From a crenarchaeote SCGC AAA261-N23 (GTDB lineage Archaea > Thermoproteota > Thermoprotei > Gearchaeales > Gearchaeaceae): a DNA stretch of 38,486 bases. How positions within the stretch are numbered: the stretch's first letter is position 1; each line of letters opens with the position of its first letter. The stretch is taken from assembly GCA_000375685.1 (NCBI GenBank), contig AQVQ01000003.1, forward strand, positions 1 to 38,486. The letters run 5' to 3'. A model generated the notes under the pieces. That model was not told where the DNA came from and ran no database searches. It saw nothing but the letters and a program-made list of their open reading frames with translations. The position numbers and the translations under genes are program-made. Shown in pieces: positions 27,209 to 37,026 of this stretch.

Positions 27209-28104
27209 TGTTTTCCGGTCTGAAGAAAGTTTTCAATTCGCTTAAAGAGAAAATTTTAACAACTGAACTAAGCAAAGAGGACTTAAAGGAAGAATTATGG
27301 CGATTTGAATTAAAGCTGGTAGAAAATAATGTAGCTGCAGAAATAGCCCATACGATAGTCGATGAAATTGCTAGTAAATTAGAAACAAAAAAATTTTCTA
27401 GATTTGAAGGAACAGATAAAATAATTAATTCAATTTATAGAGAATCACTTGAAAATTTATTGGAAGAGGTTCCTGAATATGATCTAATCAACGAAATTAA
27501 GAAAAATAAGCCCTACATAATTCTTTTTGTAGGAATAAACGGTACAGGTAAAACAACTTCTATAGCGAAGATTTGTAATTTTCTAAAAAATAAGTATGGG
27601 TTTAAATGTCTGCTAGCTTGTGCTGATACTTTCAGGGCAGGTGCAATAGAACAGTTAGAGAGTCATGCAAAAGTTTTGAATGTTATGATGATAAAGCACA
27701 AATATGGCTCTTCTCCTACAGCTGTAGCCTATGATGCTGTAATGTATGCGAAAAAGTATGATGTTGACGTCGTATTAATAGATACGGCTGGTAGAATGGA
27801 TACCGATATTAATTTAATCAATGAAATGAAAAAGTTAGTAAGAGTGATTAAACCAAATGCAATTTTACTTGTTGTGGACAGCTTGTCAGGAAATGATGCT
27901 TACTATCAAGCAGAAATTTTCAACAAAGAATTAAACATCACAGGCTATATACTAACCAAGGTAGATGCAGATGAAAGGGGCGGTACAATTTTATCTTTGA
28001 TATATTCTACAAAAAAACCAATCTTATTTGTAGGTACCGGAACAAGTTATGAAGATATTATACCTATTAATAAGGAATGGATAATAAGTAAATTGTTAGA
28101 ATAA
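27208..28104 (+). CDS. ftsY: Signal recognition particle receptor FtsY
   Basis: 'FVGINGTGKTTSIAKI', 'ADTFRAGAIEQLE', 'DTAGRMDTDINLINEMKKL', 'TKVDADERGGTILS'. Confidence 0.95.
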   Translation: MFSGLKKVFNSLKEKILTTELSKEDLKEELWRFELKLVENNVAAEIAHTIVDEIASKLETKKFSRFEGTDKIINSIYRESLENLLEEVPEYDLINEIKKNKPYIILFVGINGTGKTTSIAKICNFLKNKYGFKCLLACADTFRAGAIEQLESHAKVLNVMMIKHKYGSSPTAVAYDAVMYAKKYDVDVVLIDTAGRMDTDINLINEMKKLVRVIKPNAILLVVDSLSGNDAYYQAEIFNKELNITGYILTKVDADERGGTILSLIYSTKKPILFVGTGTSYEDIIPINKEWIISKLLE

Positions 28105-29057
28105 TGGATCATTTTATGGAAATAATAAAGGGACTCAGGGGAAGAGATTTGCTTTCTATCACTGATCTATCTAGGCAAGAAATACTGGCTTTAATAGATT
28201 TAACAGAAATGCTTAAAAAATTGGCAAAAATAGGTGTAAAAGAGACAAAGTATTTGACCGGTAAAAAAATTGTAATGATATTTCAAAAACACTCTACGAG
28301 AACTAGATCCTCTTTTTCTGTTGCATTACAAGAACTAGGCTCATATGCGTACTACTTTGGATGGAATGAACTACAGCTAGCAAGAGGAGAGACAATAAAA
28401 GATACTGCCTTGATGCTCAATAGATACTTTGATGGTGCTATATTGAGGGTGTATAAACATTCTGATCTTGAAGAGTTTGCAAAATTTTTTGATGGACCTG
28501 TAATTAATGCATTAAGCGACTTGGAGCACCCTTGTCAAATTATTGCAGATTTCTATACTATTCGTGAAAAGATAGGAAATTTGAATAAAGTTAAAATTGC
28601 TTACTTGGGCGATGGAGGTAATAATGTTGCAAATAGCTTAATTTTAGGTTCTGCTATAATAGGAATAAACATTTTTATAGCTTCCCCAAAAAAATATCAA
28701 CCGTTACCAGTGATTCTACAGAAAGCAGAAAGATTCGCTGAAAAATCGGGTTCTATAATAAAGGTAACAGAAAACATTAAAGAGGCAATATCCGACGCTG
28801 ACATAATATATACTGATACTTTTGTCTCAATGGGCATGGAAAATGAGAGAGAAATTAGATTAAAAGAATTAAGAGATTACCAAGTTAATGAGAAAATATT
28901 CGAAATGAATCCAAATGCTTACTTTATGCATTGTGCTCCATGGCATGTGGGAGAGGAAGTAACAGAAAGCGTGGTCTATGGAAAAAATTCTATAGTTTTT
29001 GACCAAGCAGAAAATAGATTACATTCAAGCAAATCTATTTTGATAACCCTATTTTGA
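28104..29057 (+). CDS. argF: Ornithine carbamoyltransferase-like protein
   Basis: 'KHSTRTRSSFSVALQELG', 'LSDLEHPCQIIADFYTI', 'YTDTFVSMG', 'MHCAPWHVGEEVT'. Confidence 0.85.
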   Translation: MDHFMEIIKGLRGRDLLSITDLSRQEILALIDLTEMLKKLAKIGVKETKYLTGKKIVMIFQKHSTRTRSSFSVALQELGSYAYYFGWNELQLARGETIKDTALMLNRYFDGAILRVYKHSDLEEFAKFFDGPVINALSDLEHPCQIIADFYTIREKIGNLNKVKIAYLGDGGNNVANSLILGSAIIGINIFIASPKKYQPLPVILQKAERFAEKSGSIIKVTENIKEAISDADIIYTDTFVSMGMENEREIRLKELRDYQVNEKIFEMNPNAYFMHCAPWHVGEEVTESVVYGKNSIVFDQAENRLHSSKSILITLF

Positions 29058-29104
29058 ATAAAGTTTATTAAAATGAAAGCGAGTAATATCACACATCGTC
29101 AGGT

Positions 29105-29380
29105 TTGTCAGAAAAATTAAAATCGATTTGGAACTCTGTTAGAAACATTTTATCTTTAGCAGTCAAACCTACGAAAAGTGAATTTAATTTAATGTTTAAA
29201 ATTGTAGGGGTCGGATTTTTAATAATTGGAACCTACAGTTTTGTAATTAGCATGTTAGGTTTTGGTTTGCAGAGTTTGAACATTTCAAGCATACCACAAA
29301 TAGTTATATTAATATTTACAGCTATAATTGGTTTAGTATTATTATTATATTACTATGGTTCAAGAAGAAAGCTCTGGTAA
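29105..29380 (+). CDS. secE: Preprotein translocase subunit SecE/Sec61-gamma (TTG start)
   Basis: 'AVKPTKSEFNLMFKIVGVGFLIIGTYSFVI'; position between ftsY and spt5. Confidence 0.85.
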   Translation: MSEKLKSIWNSVRNILSLAVKPTKSEFNLMFKIVGVGFLIIGTYSFVISMLGFGLQSLNISSIPQIVILIFTAIIGLVLLLYYYGSRRKLW

Positions 29381-29834
29381 GCAAGTAGATACTAAAATAT
29401 TCGCTGTTAGAGTAACAACTGGTTACGAAAACACAACGGCCTTTATAATAAATGAAAGATATAAGGCTGTAGCAGATAAAACAACCGTAGTTTCTGCGTT
29501 AGTACTGGATGAAATGAGATCATATGTAATGATAGAAGCTAAAAACATGGGTGATGTGCTTACCTTGATTTACGGCTTAAAACATGTTAAAGGACAAATA
29601 AAAGGAATGATAGACATTAAAGAAATAGAACACCTAATAGTGCCTAAGGAGGTTATTAAAGAACTTAAGGAAGGTTACGAGGTAGAAATAACTTTTGGTC
29701 CCTTTAAGGGAAGTATTGCAGAAATAATCGGTGTGGATAAAAGTAAAAATGAAGTTAGAGTAATTTTAAAAGATGCTCCAACTCAAATTCCTATACAGCT
29801 TTCTGCGGATTACATAAAAGTTATAAAGAAGTAG
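29355..29834 (+). CDS. spt5: Transcription elongation factor Spt5 (NusG NGN-KOW)
   Basis: 'FAVRVTTGYENTTAFIINER' NGN domain and 'GYEVEITFGPFKGSIAEIIGVDKSKNEVRVIL' KOW. Confidence 0.93.
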   Translation: MVQEESSGKQVDTKIFAVRVTTGYENTTAFIINERYKAVADKTTVVSALVLDEMRSYVMIEAKNMGDVLTLIYGLKHVKGQIKGMIDIKEIEHLIVPKEVIKELKEGYEVEITFGPFKGSIAEIIGVDKSKNEVRVILKDAPTQIPIQLSADYIKVIKK

Positions 29835-29850
29835 AAAGTAGGAATAAATT

Positions 29851-30339
29851 ATGCCCAAATCAAAATCGTTCAACTTTACCATTGAGGGCGGTAAAGCTAC
29901 AGGTGGACCGCCAATTGGTCCAGCCTTAACACCCTTAGGTATTAATGTGATGGATGTAGTTAAGAAAATAAATGATTTGACCAAAGAGTTTGCTGGTATG
30001 CGAGTACCGGTAACTGTTAAAGTCGATGAAGAAACTAAGGAATTTGAAATCGAAATAGGCACACCTTCAACAGCTGCGCTCTTATTACACGAGCTTAAAG
30101 TTGAAAAAGGGTCGTCTTCGCCTGCAAAACAAAAAGCTGGAAATTTGACCATAAATCAAGTTGTAAAGATTGCAAAGCTTAAAATGAAAGACTTATTAGC
30201 AAAAGACTTAAAAGCGGCAACTAAAGAGATTCTTGGTACGTGTCTTAGTTTTGGCATCACAGTAGAAAATAAAGATCCTAGAGAAGTTCAAAAAGAAATA
30301 GATAAAGGTCTTTATGATGATTTATTTAAAGAAGTATAA
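29851..30339 (+). CDS. rpl11: Ribosomal protein uL11
   Basis: 'FTIEGGKATGGPPIGPALTPLGINVMDVVKKINDLTKEFAGMRVPV'. Confidence 0.96.
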   Translation: MPKSKSFNFTIEGGKATGGPPIGPALTPLGINVMDVVKKINDLTKEFAGMRVPVTVKVDEETKEFEIEIGTPSTAALLLHELKVEKGSSSPAKQKAGNLTINQVVKIAKLKMKDLLAKDLKAATKEILGTCLSFGITVENKDPREVQKEIDKGLYDDLFKEV

Positions 30340-30341
30340 CA

Positions 30342-31004
30342 ATGTCAAAAGCTTTACAAAAATCTGAAACCGACATTGAGGTAATAAGAGACGCTTTAAA
30401 AAAGCTAGAAAATACTAAAAAGAGGAAGTTTACTCAATCATACGAATTGATTATAAACTTATCAGATGTTGATGTTAAGAAAATTGCAAACAAATTTAAT
30501 CTTATACTTAAATTGCCAAATAAAATATCTAAGGATATCAAGGTTTGTGTTTTTGCAGAGAAGGATATAGCAAAATTAGCAGAAGAAGCGAGTGCAGATT
30601 TGATAATGAGAAGGACAGATTTAGAAAAACTTCAGGGAAATAAGAGAGAATTAAAGAAAATTGCCAAGAAATTTAACTTTTTTTTGTCACAACCAGACTT
30701 GATGCCCTTGGTAGGAAAATTACTTGGGCCATATTTAGGATCAAGAGGTAAGTTGCCCCAGGTGATTTATCCAAACTCAGATGTTGCAGGCATAATCAAA
30801 GATTTAAAGCAAAGTGTTAAAATTAGAGTCAAAAATCAACCTACTATAAGTTGTATTATAGGTAAAGAAAATGATGGTATTGAAAAAGTGGCTGAAAACG
30901 CATTATATATAATAAACGAGGTTCAAAAAATTCTAGCTGGAGAAGGTAGAATTAAAAGTGTTTATATTAAAAAAACTATGTCTGATCCTGTAAGAATAAA
31001 GTAA
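30342..31004 (+). CDS. rpl1: Ribosomal protein uL1
   Basis: 'LMPLVGKLLGPYLGSRGKLPQVI'. Confidence 0.95.
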   Translation: MSKALQKSETDIEVIRDALKKLENTKKRKFTQSYELIINLSDVDVKKIANKFNLILKLPNKISKDIKVCVFAEKDIAKLAEEASADLIMRRTDLEKLQGNKRELKKIAKKFNFFLSQPDLMPLVGKLLGPYLGSRGKLPQVIYPNSDVAGIIKDLKQSVKIRVKNQPTISCIIGKENDGIEKVAENALYIINEVQKILAGEGRIKSVYIKKTMSDPVRIK

Positions 31005-31005
31005 A

Positions 31006-31881
31006 ATGTCATTGCGTTATAGAGCTACTAAAAAAGTTACAAGAGCTAGAAAAGCACAATATATCAACGAATTGTTAGATTACTTTAGTAAATACAAGTA
31101 TCTAATAGTAGGAAATTTGGTCGGATTAGGTAGTAGTGAAATACAGGAATTGAGAAAAATAATAAGAAATTATGGAATATTAAAAGTTGCAAAAAACAGT
31201 TTAGTAAGGATTGCGCTAGAAAAAAAGTTCGGATCCGAACTTAAAGAAAAATTGGAGAAAAAGTTGGTTAACCAGAATTGCTTTATATTTACTAACTTAA
31301 ATCCTTACGAGTTTTACTTATTACTAGAAAAGAATAAAATATATACGGCTGCTCAACCTGGAATGAAAGCTCCTGTAGATATTGTTATCCCTTCAGGTAA
31401 TACTGGGCTGACGCCTGGACCATTACTGAGCAAATTTAGTAAGCTGAAGATACCGACTAAAATAGAAGAAGGGTCTGTTTGGATAACAAAAGATACAGTA
31501 GTAACTAAACAAGGTTCAGAAATAACTAAAGAAGTTGTTGAATTACTAAACCTTTTAAATATAAAGCCAATTGCCAAAACTCTTCAAATCAAATTCTTTT
31601 TCGACGGAAGGAGTATAGTCGAAGGTATTACTTTGGATGTTGAAGCAATAAGAAAAGATGTGATAGATGCGTATAGTAACGCAGTTAAATTAGCAATTAA
31701 CGCAACTTTACCTGTACCTGAAATATTGCACATAATACTTTCTAATGCGCAAGCAAATGCTATTAAAATACTTCAGAGTGTTGTTTTGCCCGAGAAAGAG
31801 AGCTTAAAATACAATGTAATTAAGGCGCATGCATTAGCTAAATCAATACTAGGTAGGATTGAGACCACAAAAAATGAATAA
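31006..31881 (+). CDS. rpl10: Ribosomal protein uL10 (P0), no acidic C-terminal tail
   Basis: 'LIVGNLVGLGSSEIQELRKIIRNYGILKVAKNSLVRIALEK', 'PSGNTGLTPGPLLSKFSKLKIPTKIEEGSVWITKDTVV'. Confidence 0.95.
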   Translation: MSLRYRATKKVTRARKAQYINELLDYFSKYKYLIVGNLVGLGSSEIQELRKIIRNYGILKVAKNSLVRIALEKKFGSELKEKLEKKLVNQNCFIFTNLNPYEFYLLLEKNKIYTAAQPGMKAPVDIVIPSGNTGLTPGPLLSKFSKLKIPTKIEEGSVWITKDTVVTKQGSEITKEVVELLNLLNIKPIAKTLQIKFFFDGRSIVEGITLDVEAIRKDVIDAYSNAVKLAINATLPVPEILHIILSNAQANAIKILQSVVLPEKESLKYNVIKAHALAKSILGRIETTKNE

Positions 31882-31920
31882 AAATATTTTTATTTTAGAA
31901 TAAAGATATAGTTTATTAAC

Positions 31921-32247
31921 ATGGAATACGTATATGCTGGTTTGTTATTGCATTTCGCGAAGAAAGAAATCAACGAAGATAATTTAACCAAAATATTCCA
32001 GTCTGCAGGAATACCTTACGACGAAAATAAAATTAGAATGTTTGCTGCTGCTTTAAAAGAAATAAATATAGAAGAAGTTTTAAAGAGTTCTACAGTTGTT
32101 CCAGCAGCTGTAACAGCAACGCCTACACAAGCTGCTCCAGCTACTGAAGTAAAGAAAGAAGAAAAGAAGAAAGAAGAAGAGAAGAAGAAAGAAGAAGAAG
32201 TATCTGAAGAAACGTTATCTGCTGGTCTTTCAGCTTTATTCGGGTAA
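31921..32247 (+). CDS. rpl12: Ribosomal protein P1/L12
   Basis: '[25 protein letters not shown]', charged Lys/Glu linker, C-terminal 'GLSALFG'. Confidence 0.95.
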   Translation: MEYVYAGLLLHFAKKEINEDNLTKIFQSAGIPYDENKIRMFAAALKEINIEEVLKSSTVVPAAVTATPTQAAPATEVKKEEKKKEEEKKKEEEVSEETLSAGLSALFG

Positions 32248-33548
32248 AGTTAATAGTCCAACATCTTGAGACTGTTTTCTTATGGAATTTGGTAAAGAGG
32301 AATATGATCTAAAATATTTTTATGAAAATAATTTCATAAGGAAGCAATGTAAAAGCTGTAAAAGGTTTTTCTGGACTCTTAATAAGGATTTTGAATATTG
32401 TCAAAGCGCTCCATGTGTAACTTATAATTTCTTAGGAAATAAAATAATGGAAGCTGACACGAATTTCGTTAGAAAAGAATTCATAAACTTTTTTAAGGGT
32501 AAAGGTCATACAGAAATAAGTCCAAGACCTGTTTTAGCTAGATGGAGAGAAGATATATTTTTGACAATAGCTAGCATAGCTGTTTTTCAACCATTCGTTA
32601 CTAAAGGAATAACAAATCCACCCGCCAATCCTCTGGTAATTTCACAACCTTGTATAAGACTTAAGGATATAGATCTTGTAGGAAAAACTGCAGGTAGACA
32701 CCTTACTATATTTGAAATGATGGCTCATCATGCATTCAATACCAAAGAAAAGATAATTTATTGGAAAGATGAAACTGTTGAATATTGTCAAGAATTCTCA
32801 GCATCGCGTATGAAGATTGACCCATACTCTATATGTTATATTGAGGATTCTTGGATGGGAGGTGGAGATGCTGGACCTTGTTTTGAAGTAGCTACTAATG
32901 GTTTAGAAATAGCTACCCTTGTATTCATGAAATATGAGATTGATGGAAATAAATTAAAGGATTTACCTCTATTCATTGTAGATACTGGATACGGGCTTGA
33001 AAGATACGTTTGGTATTTATCAGGGAAACCTTCAGCGTTCCATGCAATATATGGAGATTTAGCTGAAAAAGTTCTAAATAAAGCAAGAATTTCCTCGGAT
33101 TTAAAAGATTTACTTTTTATTCATTCTTCTAAATCTCTGTTTTATTTAGAAAATAAGGATCCTACCCATGAAATAAGTAGAGAAGTCGGAATAAATGAAA
33201 TTGAAACTAAAGAATTAATCAAAAGAATAGAGGGATCGTATGCTATACTAGATCATTCAAAGTGTGTACTTTTTATGCTTGCAGATGGTTTAGTCCCTTC
33301 TAACATGGGCGAAGGTTACTTAGGGAGACTGGTCATTAGGAAATTGCTTAAGACTTTAAAATCATTAAATATAGATTTAACCCTCGAAGAATTATTTAAA
33401 GAGCAAATAAAATTATGGGGCAGGATTTTTCCTCGTCTTGTTGAAAACAAAGAAAGAATCTTTGAGGTAATTGAATTAGAAAGTGAAAAATATGAACAAC
33501 TCTTAAGGAAAGCCGACATAATGCTCGAAAATATGATTAAGGAAAAGA

Positions 33549-33643
33549 TCAATAAAAAAGAAAAGTTTAATATTGATGAGTTAATAGAATTATATGATTC
33601 ACATGGAATTAGCCCTGAATTTGTAGAAGAAAAAGCCGCTAAA
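33549..33643 (+). repeat. Left arm of exact 95-bp inverted repeat (alaS internal)
   Basis: Base-by-base match to the reverse complement of 38392-38486; diverges at 33644 (A versus T). Confidence 0.97.
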
Positions 33644-33883
33644 AGACACATTAATTCTATAAAATTACTTATTTTCATATCTCCATTTAAAGCTTTAAGA
33701 ATTATTAGAAATTATATTAGTAATAATTTTCCTTTGTCTATTTTTATATTTCTTTTTATTACAGTTTTAGAAAGTATTTCGACGATTACTGGTTATATAA
33801 AATTTATATTAGGTGAAGATTTTTTAAAATGGAGAATTGCTTACACAACAAAAGAAATTCATAAGTATATACCAAGTGATTAA
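33644..33883 (+). pseudogene. C-terminal fragment of a membrane protein (possibly glycosyltransferase family 2 tail), lacking its own start
   Basis: 'RHINSIKLLIFISPFKALRIIRNYISNNFPLSIFIFLFITVLESISTITGYIKFILGEDFLKWRIAYTTKEIHKYIPSD*' has no AlaRS counterpart and contains a TM segment. Confidence 0.6.
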
Positions 33884-33909
33884 AGCTCTTATAAATAGAA
33901 TTAAGTAAT

Positions 33910-33983
33910 CGCCCTGGCCGGGATTTGAACCCGGGTCGCAAGGGTGACAGCCTCACATTCTAACCGGGCTAAACTACCAGGGC
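33910..33983 (-). tRNA. tRNA-Asp(GTC)
   Basis: Acceptor GCCCTGG/CCAGGGC, G73, anticodon loop CTGTCAC. Confidence 0.9.
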
Positions 33984-34031
33984 TTTACATCATTAATTAG
34001 TAATATATTTCCGTTAAAAATTTTTACTTAT

Positions 34032-34106
34032 CGCCCCGGACGGGAATTGAACCCGTGACCTCTGGCTTAGAAGGCCAGCGCTATGTCCATGCTAAGCTAC
34101 CGGGGC
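34032..34106 (-). tRNA. tRNA-Arg(TCT)
   Basis: Acceptor GCCCCGG/CCGGGGC, anticodon stem CTGGC/GCCAG with loop CTTCTAA. Confidence 0.92.
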
Positions 34107-34151
34107 TTATTCATACAGCCAAATCTTTCTACTAAATAATAAATTTTTAAT

Positions 34152-37025
34152 TTATTCTATATACAGTCCTATTTTAAAAGGTAGGGATCTTTTTGCCTTA
34201 TTCAGTGGATCGTAAATTACTTTCTCATCTTCTTTATATACTTTTACTTTTATTCCTTCTTTGCTATAGTATCTTTCCAACTCTTCAATAACCGCTTTAT
34301 CTATTTCTTCAGCATGATCAATGGTTTTCCTTAAAAGCTGATCCAAAGTATAGTAGTATTCAGCTAGTGTAGAAATTATCTGTTTCTGATTTTCTATTTT
34401 AAATTTTGAATTTATGATGCCCAAGACTTCTTTTTGTCCCTTGCCTTTCTTAGCTAGAAAATTAATTTCTTTTAAAATTTCGTATTTGACTTCCGAGGGT
34501 TCGTAAATTATTATGCTTTTAATCTGTTCTTTTTTAGCCATTATATTTTGTATATCGCTAAGGATTTTTACAAATAGCAACTCTCTTGCTTCTTCTTTTT
34601 CATTTATCAGATTTTCATTAGCTGAAGGCCAATTTGCCAAGGAAACAAATCCGGTTTTTCCCAATCTTTCCCATAGTTCTTCGCACGTATGCGGAATTAT
34701 GGGAGTAAGTAGTTTAATCCATGTTTCTAGTACCATCCTTATCACTGAAATGTTGGGTTTTTCTACCCTTTTCAAATACCATTTTACATCAGACCATATC
34801 TCGTATAACGCTATGTTGGTTGCACTTCTAATTTTCAGTTCTTCAAAAAATTCGGTAACTTGTTTTATTCTCTTTTGTAGAACACTTAAGATCCATTTAT
34901 CCAAGGATGTATTTTCGTTAGTTCCTTCAATAGTAATTAGCTTAGAAATAAAATTAAAAAGCGAGTTAAGAGTATTTTTAGTTTGATTCAAACCCTTGGA
35001 AGTCCATTCTACATCGTCCAAACCTTCCGCAGCCAAAGCCAGAAATAATCTTATTGTATCTGCGCCGTATGTATCCACGGCTTCCTGAATAGAAATTATA
35101 TTTCCTTTAGATTTTGAAAGTTTCTCTCCTTCCAAATTCATAAGGCCGTTAATACCTATTGCTACTGGCCATTTGTCTTCTGGAAATATTGCTACATGAT
35201 GGTAAATGAAAAAAGTCAAATGATTATAAATTAATTCTTTTGCTGAGTTTCGTAAATCTACTGGATACCAATACTCAAATTCTTCTTTAATTTCATTAAG
35301 AAGATGTTCATCTATACCACATCTTTGACTCACTTGTGCTGGATCACCTTTTCCTAAAAAGATATAATCAAAAAATTCGTGCAGCATATTCTTTTCGGTT
35401 ATAAGGCCTTGGTTTACATATTTCGCTATGATATAATAAGCCATGTAAATTGTAGAATCACTAAGAGGTTCGATTATCCAGCTTTTATCCCATGGCAAAT
35501 TAGTACCTAAACCAGATTTTCTTGTGCAAGCTTTATCTTCAAGCCATTCAACAGTATCTATAAACATTTTCCTTGCTTCATTGGGGTAGAATTTCATCCG
35601 ATCAATAGCTTTTCTGACCAAAGATTTCCAATTTTCATCTGAGTACTTTAAAAACCATTGATCTTTAAAAATCGCTACTATACATCTTGTACCGCATCTG
35701 CAAATAACTGGAGAAGGTGTATCATAAAGCTTATCTAGCATTGACTTGCTTGCTAATTCTTCAATGATTTTTTTTCTAGCTTCACTCACATTCATTCCTG
35801 AATAGTTTAAGCAATTTTCCTTGAGTTTGCCTTTTTTAAATTCTTCTGAATATACCAATTTCGTAGCTTCCTCAAGTTTTGGATCATTTTGGTTTTTTAT
35901 CTTCATCTTTTTTACCACTTCTATTGCAGAATAATCACCGAATTCGTCTGTGTGTATAATTGAAATAGGTTTGATTTTTATAATATCTTCTTTATTCAAA
36001 TTAAATCTCCTTAGCATCTCTTCATTATTTAGTAGATCAATCAATCCAACATAGTCATACGGAGCATGAGCCGGAACACTATATACTATTCCTGTTCCAA
36101 GTTTAGGATCGATAAAAGTAGCAGGGAGTATAGGTATTTCCTTATTAAACACAGGTTCATAGGCTTTCTTACCTATGAAGTATTCAGCACTTTTAATTTC
36201 TATGATTTCTGGTTCGAAATCTTGTTCCTTTAACTTTGTAATTGTGGGTTTTGATACAAACCAGATTTCTCCTTTTACTTTAACTTTTGAATATTCTTCA
36301 TCCGGTTTAATCCAAATGTTAGTTACACCGAAAATAGTTTCAGGTCTTAAAGTTGCTGCAACTAAAAATCCATCTTCGAATTTAAATTTAATTAAGTAAA
36401 ATATATCAGGCGAAACACCTTCCCCTTCTAATCTATCATGATCTCCTGTTGGAGATTTGTCATTCGGACACCATATCACAGGATGAGTACCTTTCGTAAC
36501 GTAACCCTTATCTCTTAAAACCTTATATTGCCAGCCTACAAATGCACTGTATTCCTTATTAAGTGACGTGGTATAAAATTCTCTTCTCCAATCAACTAAA
36601 TATCCTAATCTCATTATTGCAGGTTTAGCCCTTTCTGTATAGTATTTAGCTATGTAAATTGGATCTACAAAATTCTTTATATCATCGTCTGAAATCTTAT
36701 CTATTCTTTTCAATAGATTAATCAATTTCTCGTCGCCTTTCGCTATTCTTTTTGCCGTTCCAGCTATAGGTTCACCTGTCCAATGCCAAGCCATTGGAAA
36801 AAGTACATTGAATCCCTGCATTCTTTTATATCTACCATAAAATTCTCCTCTTGAAGAGGTAAATGCAAATCCTATATGTAAATGGCCATTCATATATGGA
36901 TACGGAATAGTTATAAAGATTTTTTTCTTATTTTTTATGGGATCAGCTTCATTAATTTTAGCTTTATACCATCTTTCTTGCCACTTCTTTTCTATCTCAA
37001 AAAAATTAATTTCTTGTTCGGACAT
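34152..37025 (-). CDS. leuS: Leucyl-tRNA synthetase
   Basis: 'PYPYMNGHLHIGFAF' (HIGH), 'MAWHWTGEPIAGTAKRI', 'KLSKSKGNIIS' (KMSKS), archaeal-type C-terminus. Confidence 0.96.
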   Translation of the reverse strand: MSEQEINFFEIEKKWQERWYKAKINEADPIKNKKKIFITIPYPYMNGHLHIGFAFTSSRGEFYGRYKRMQGFNVLFPMAWHWTGEPIAGTAKRIAKGDEKLINLLKRIDKISDDDIKNFVDPIYIAKYYTERAKPAIMRLGYLVDWRREFYTTSLNKEYSAFVGWQYKVLRDKGYVTKGTHPVIWCPNDKSPTGDHDRLEGEGVSPDIFYLIKFKFEDGFLVAATLRPETIFGVTNIWIKPDEEYSKVKVKGEIWFVSKPTITKLKEQDFEPEIIEIKSAEYFIGKKAYEPVFNKEIPILPATFIDPKLGTGIVYSVPAHAPYDYVGLIDLLNNEEMLRRFNLNKEDIIKIKPISIIHTDEFGDYSAIEVVKKMKIKNQNDPKLEEATKLVYSEEFKKGKLKENCLNYSGMNVSEARKKIIEELASKSMLDKLYDTPSPVICRCGTRCIVAIFKDQWFLKYSDENWKSLVRKAIDRMKFYPNEARKMFIDTVEWLEDKACTRKSGLGTNLPWDKSWIIEPLSDSTIYMAYYIIAKYVNQGLITEKNMLHEFFDYIFLGKGDPAQVSQRCGIDEHLLNEIKEEFEYWYPVDLRNSAKELIYNHLTFFIYHHVAIFPEDKWPVAIGINGLMNLEGEKLSKSKGNIISIQEAVDTYGADTIRLFLALAAEGLDDVEWTSKGLNQTKNTLNSLFNFISKLITIEGTNENTSLDKWILSVLQKRIKQVTEFFEELKIRSATNIALYEIWSDVKWYLKRVEKPNISVIRMVLETWIKLLTPIIPHTCEELWERLGKTGFVSLANWPSANENLINEKEEARELLFVKILSDIQNIMAKKEQIKSIIIYEPSEVKYEILKEINFLAKKGKGQKEVLGIINSKFKIENQKQIISTLAEYYYTLDQLLRKTIDHAEEIDKAVIEELERYYSKEGIKVKVYKEDEKVIYDPLNKAKRSLPFKIGLYIE

Positions 37026-37026
37026 T

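Larger units (their letters stand above)
32282..33883 (+). pseudogene. alaS: Chimeric ORF: alanyl-tRNA synthetase N-terminal catalytic part (to about 33643) fused to an unrelated membrane-protein C-terminus
   Basis: Archaeal AlaRS N-terminus ('CKSCKRFFWT', 'GKGHTEISPRPVLARWREDIFLTIASIAVFQP', 'DSWMGGGDAGPCFEV'); AlaRS similarity ends at 'SPEFVEEKAAK', followed by 'RHINSIKLLIFISPFKALRIIRNYISNN...'. Confidence 0.85.

Noticed and set aside
32157-32205. GAA/AAG-rich tract resembling a microsatellite
   Set aside because: It is the usual Lys/Glu-rich hinge of archaeal L12.
34513-36399. Plus-strand ORFs 34513-34986 and 36175-36399
   Set aside because: Antisense to leuS, which is fully conserved.
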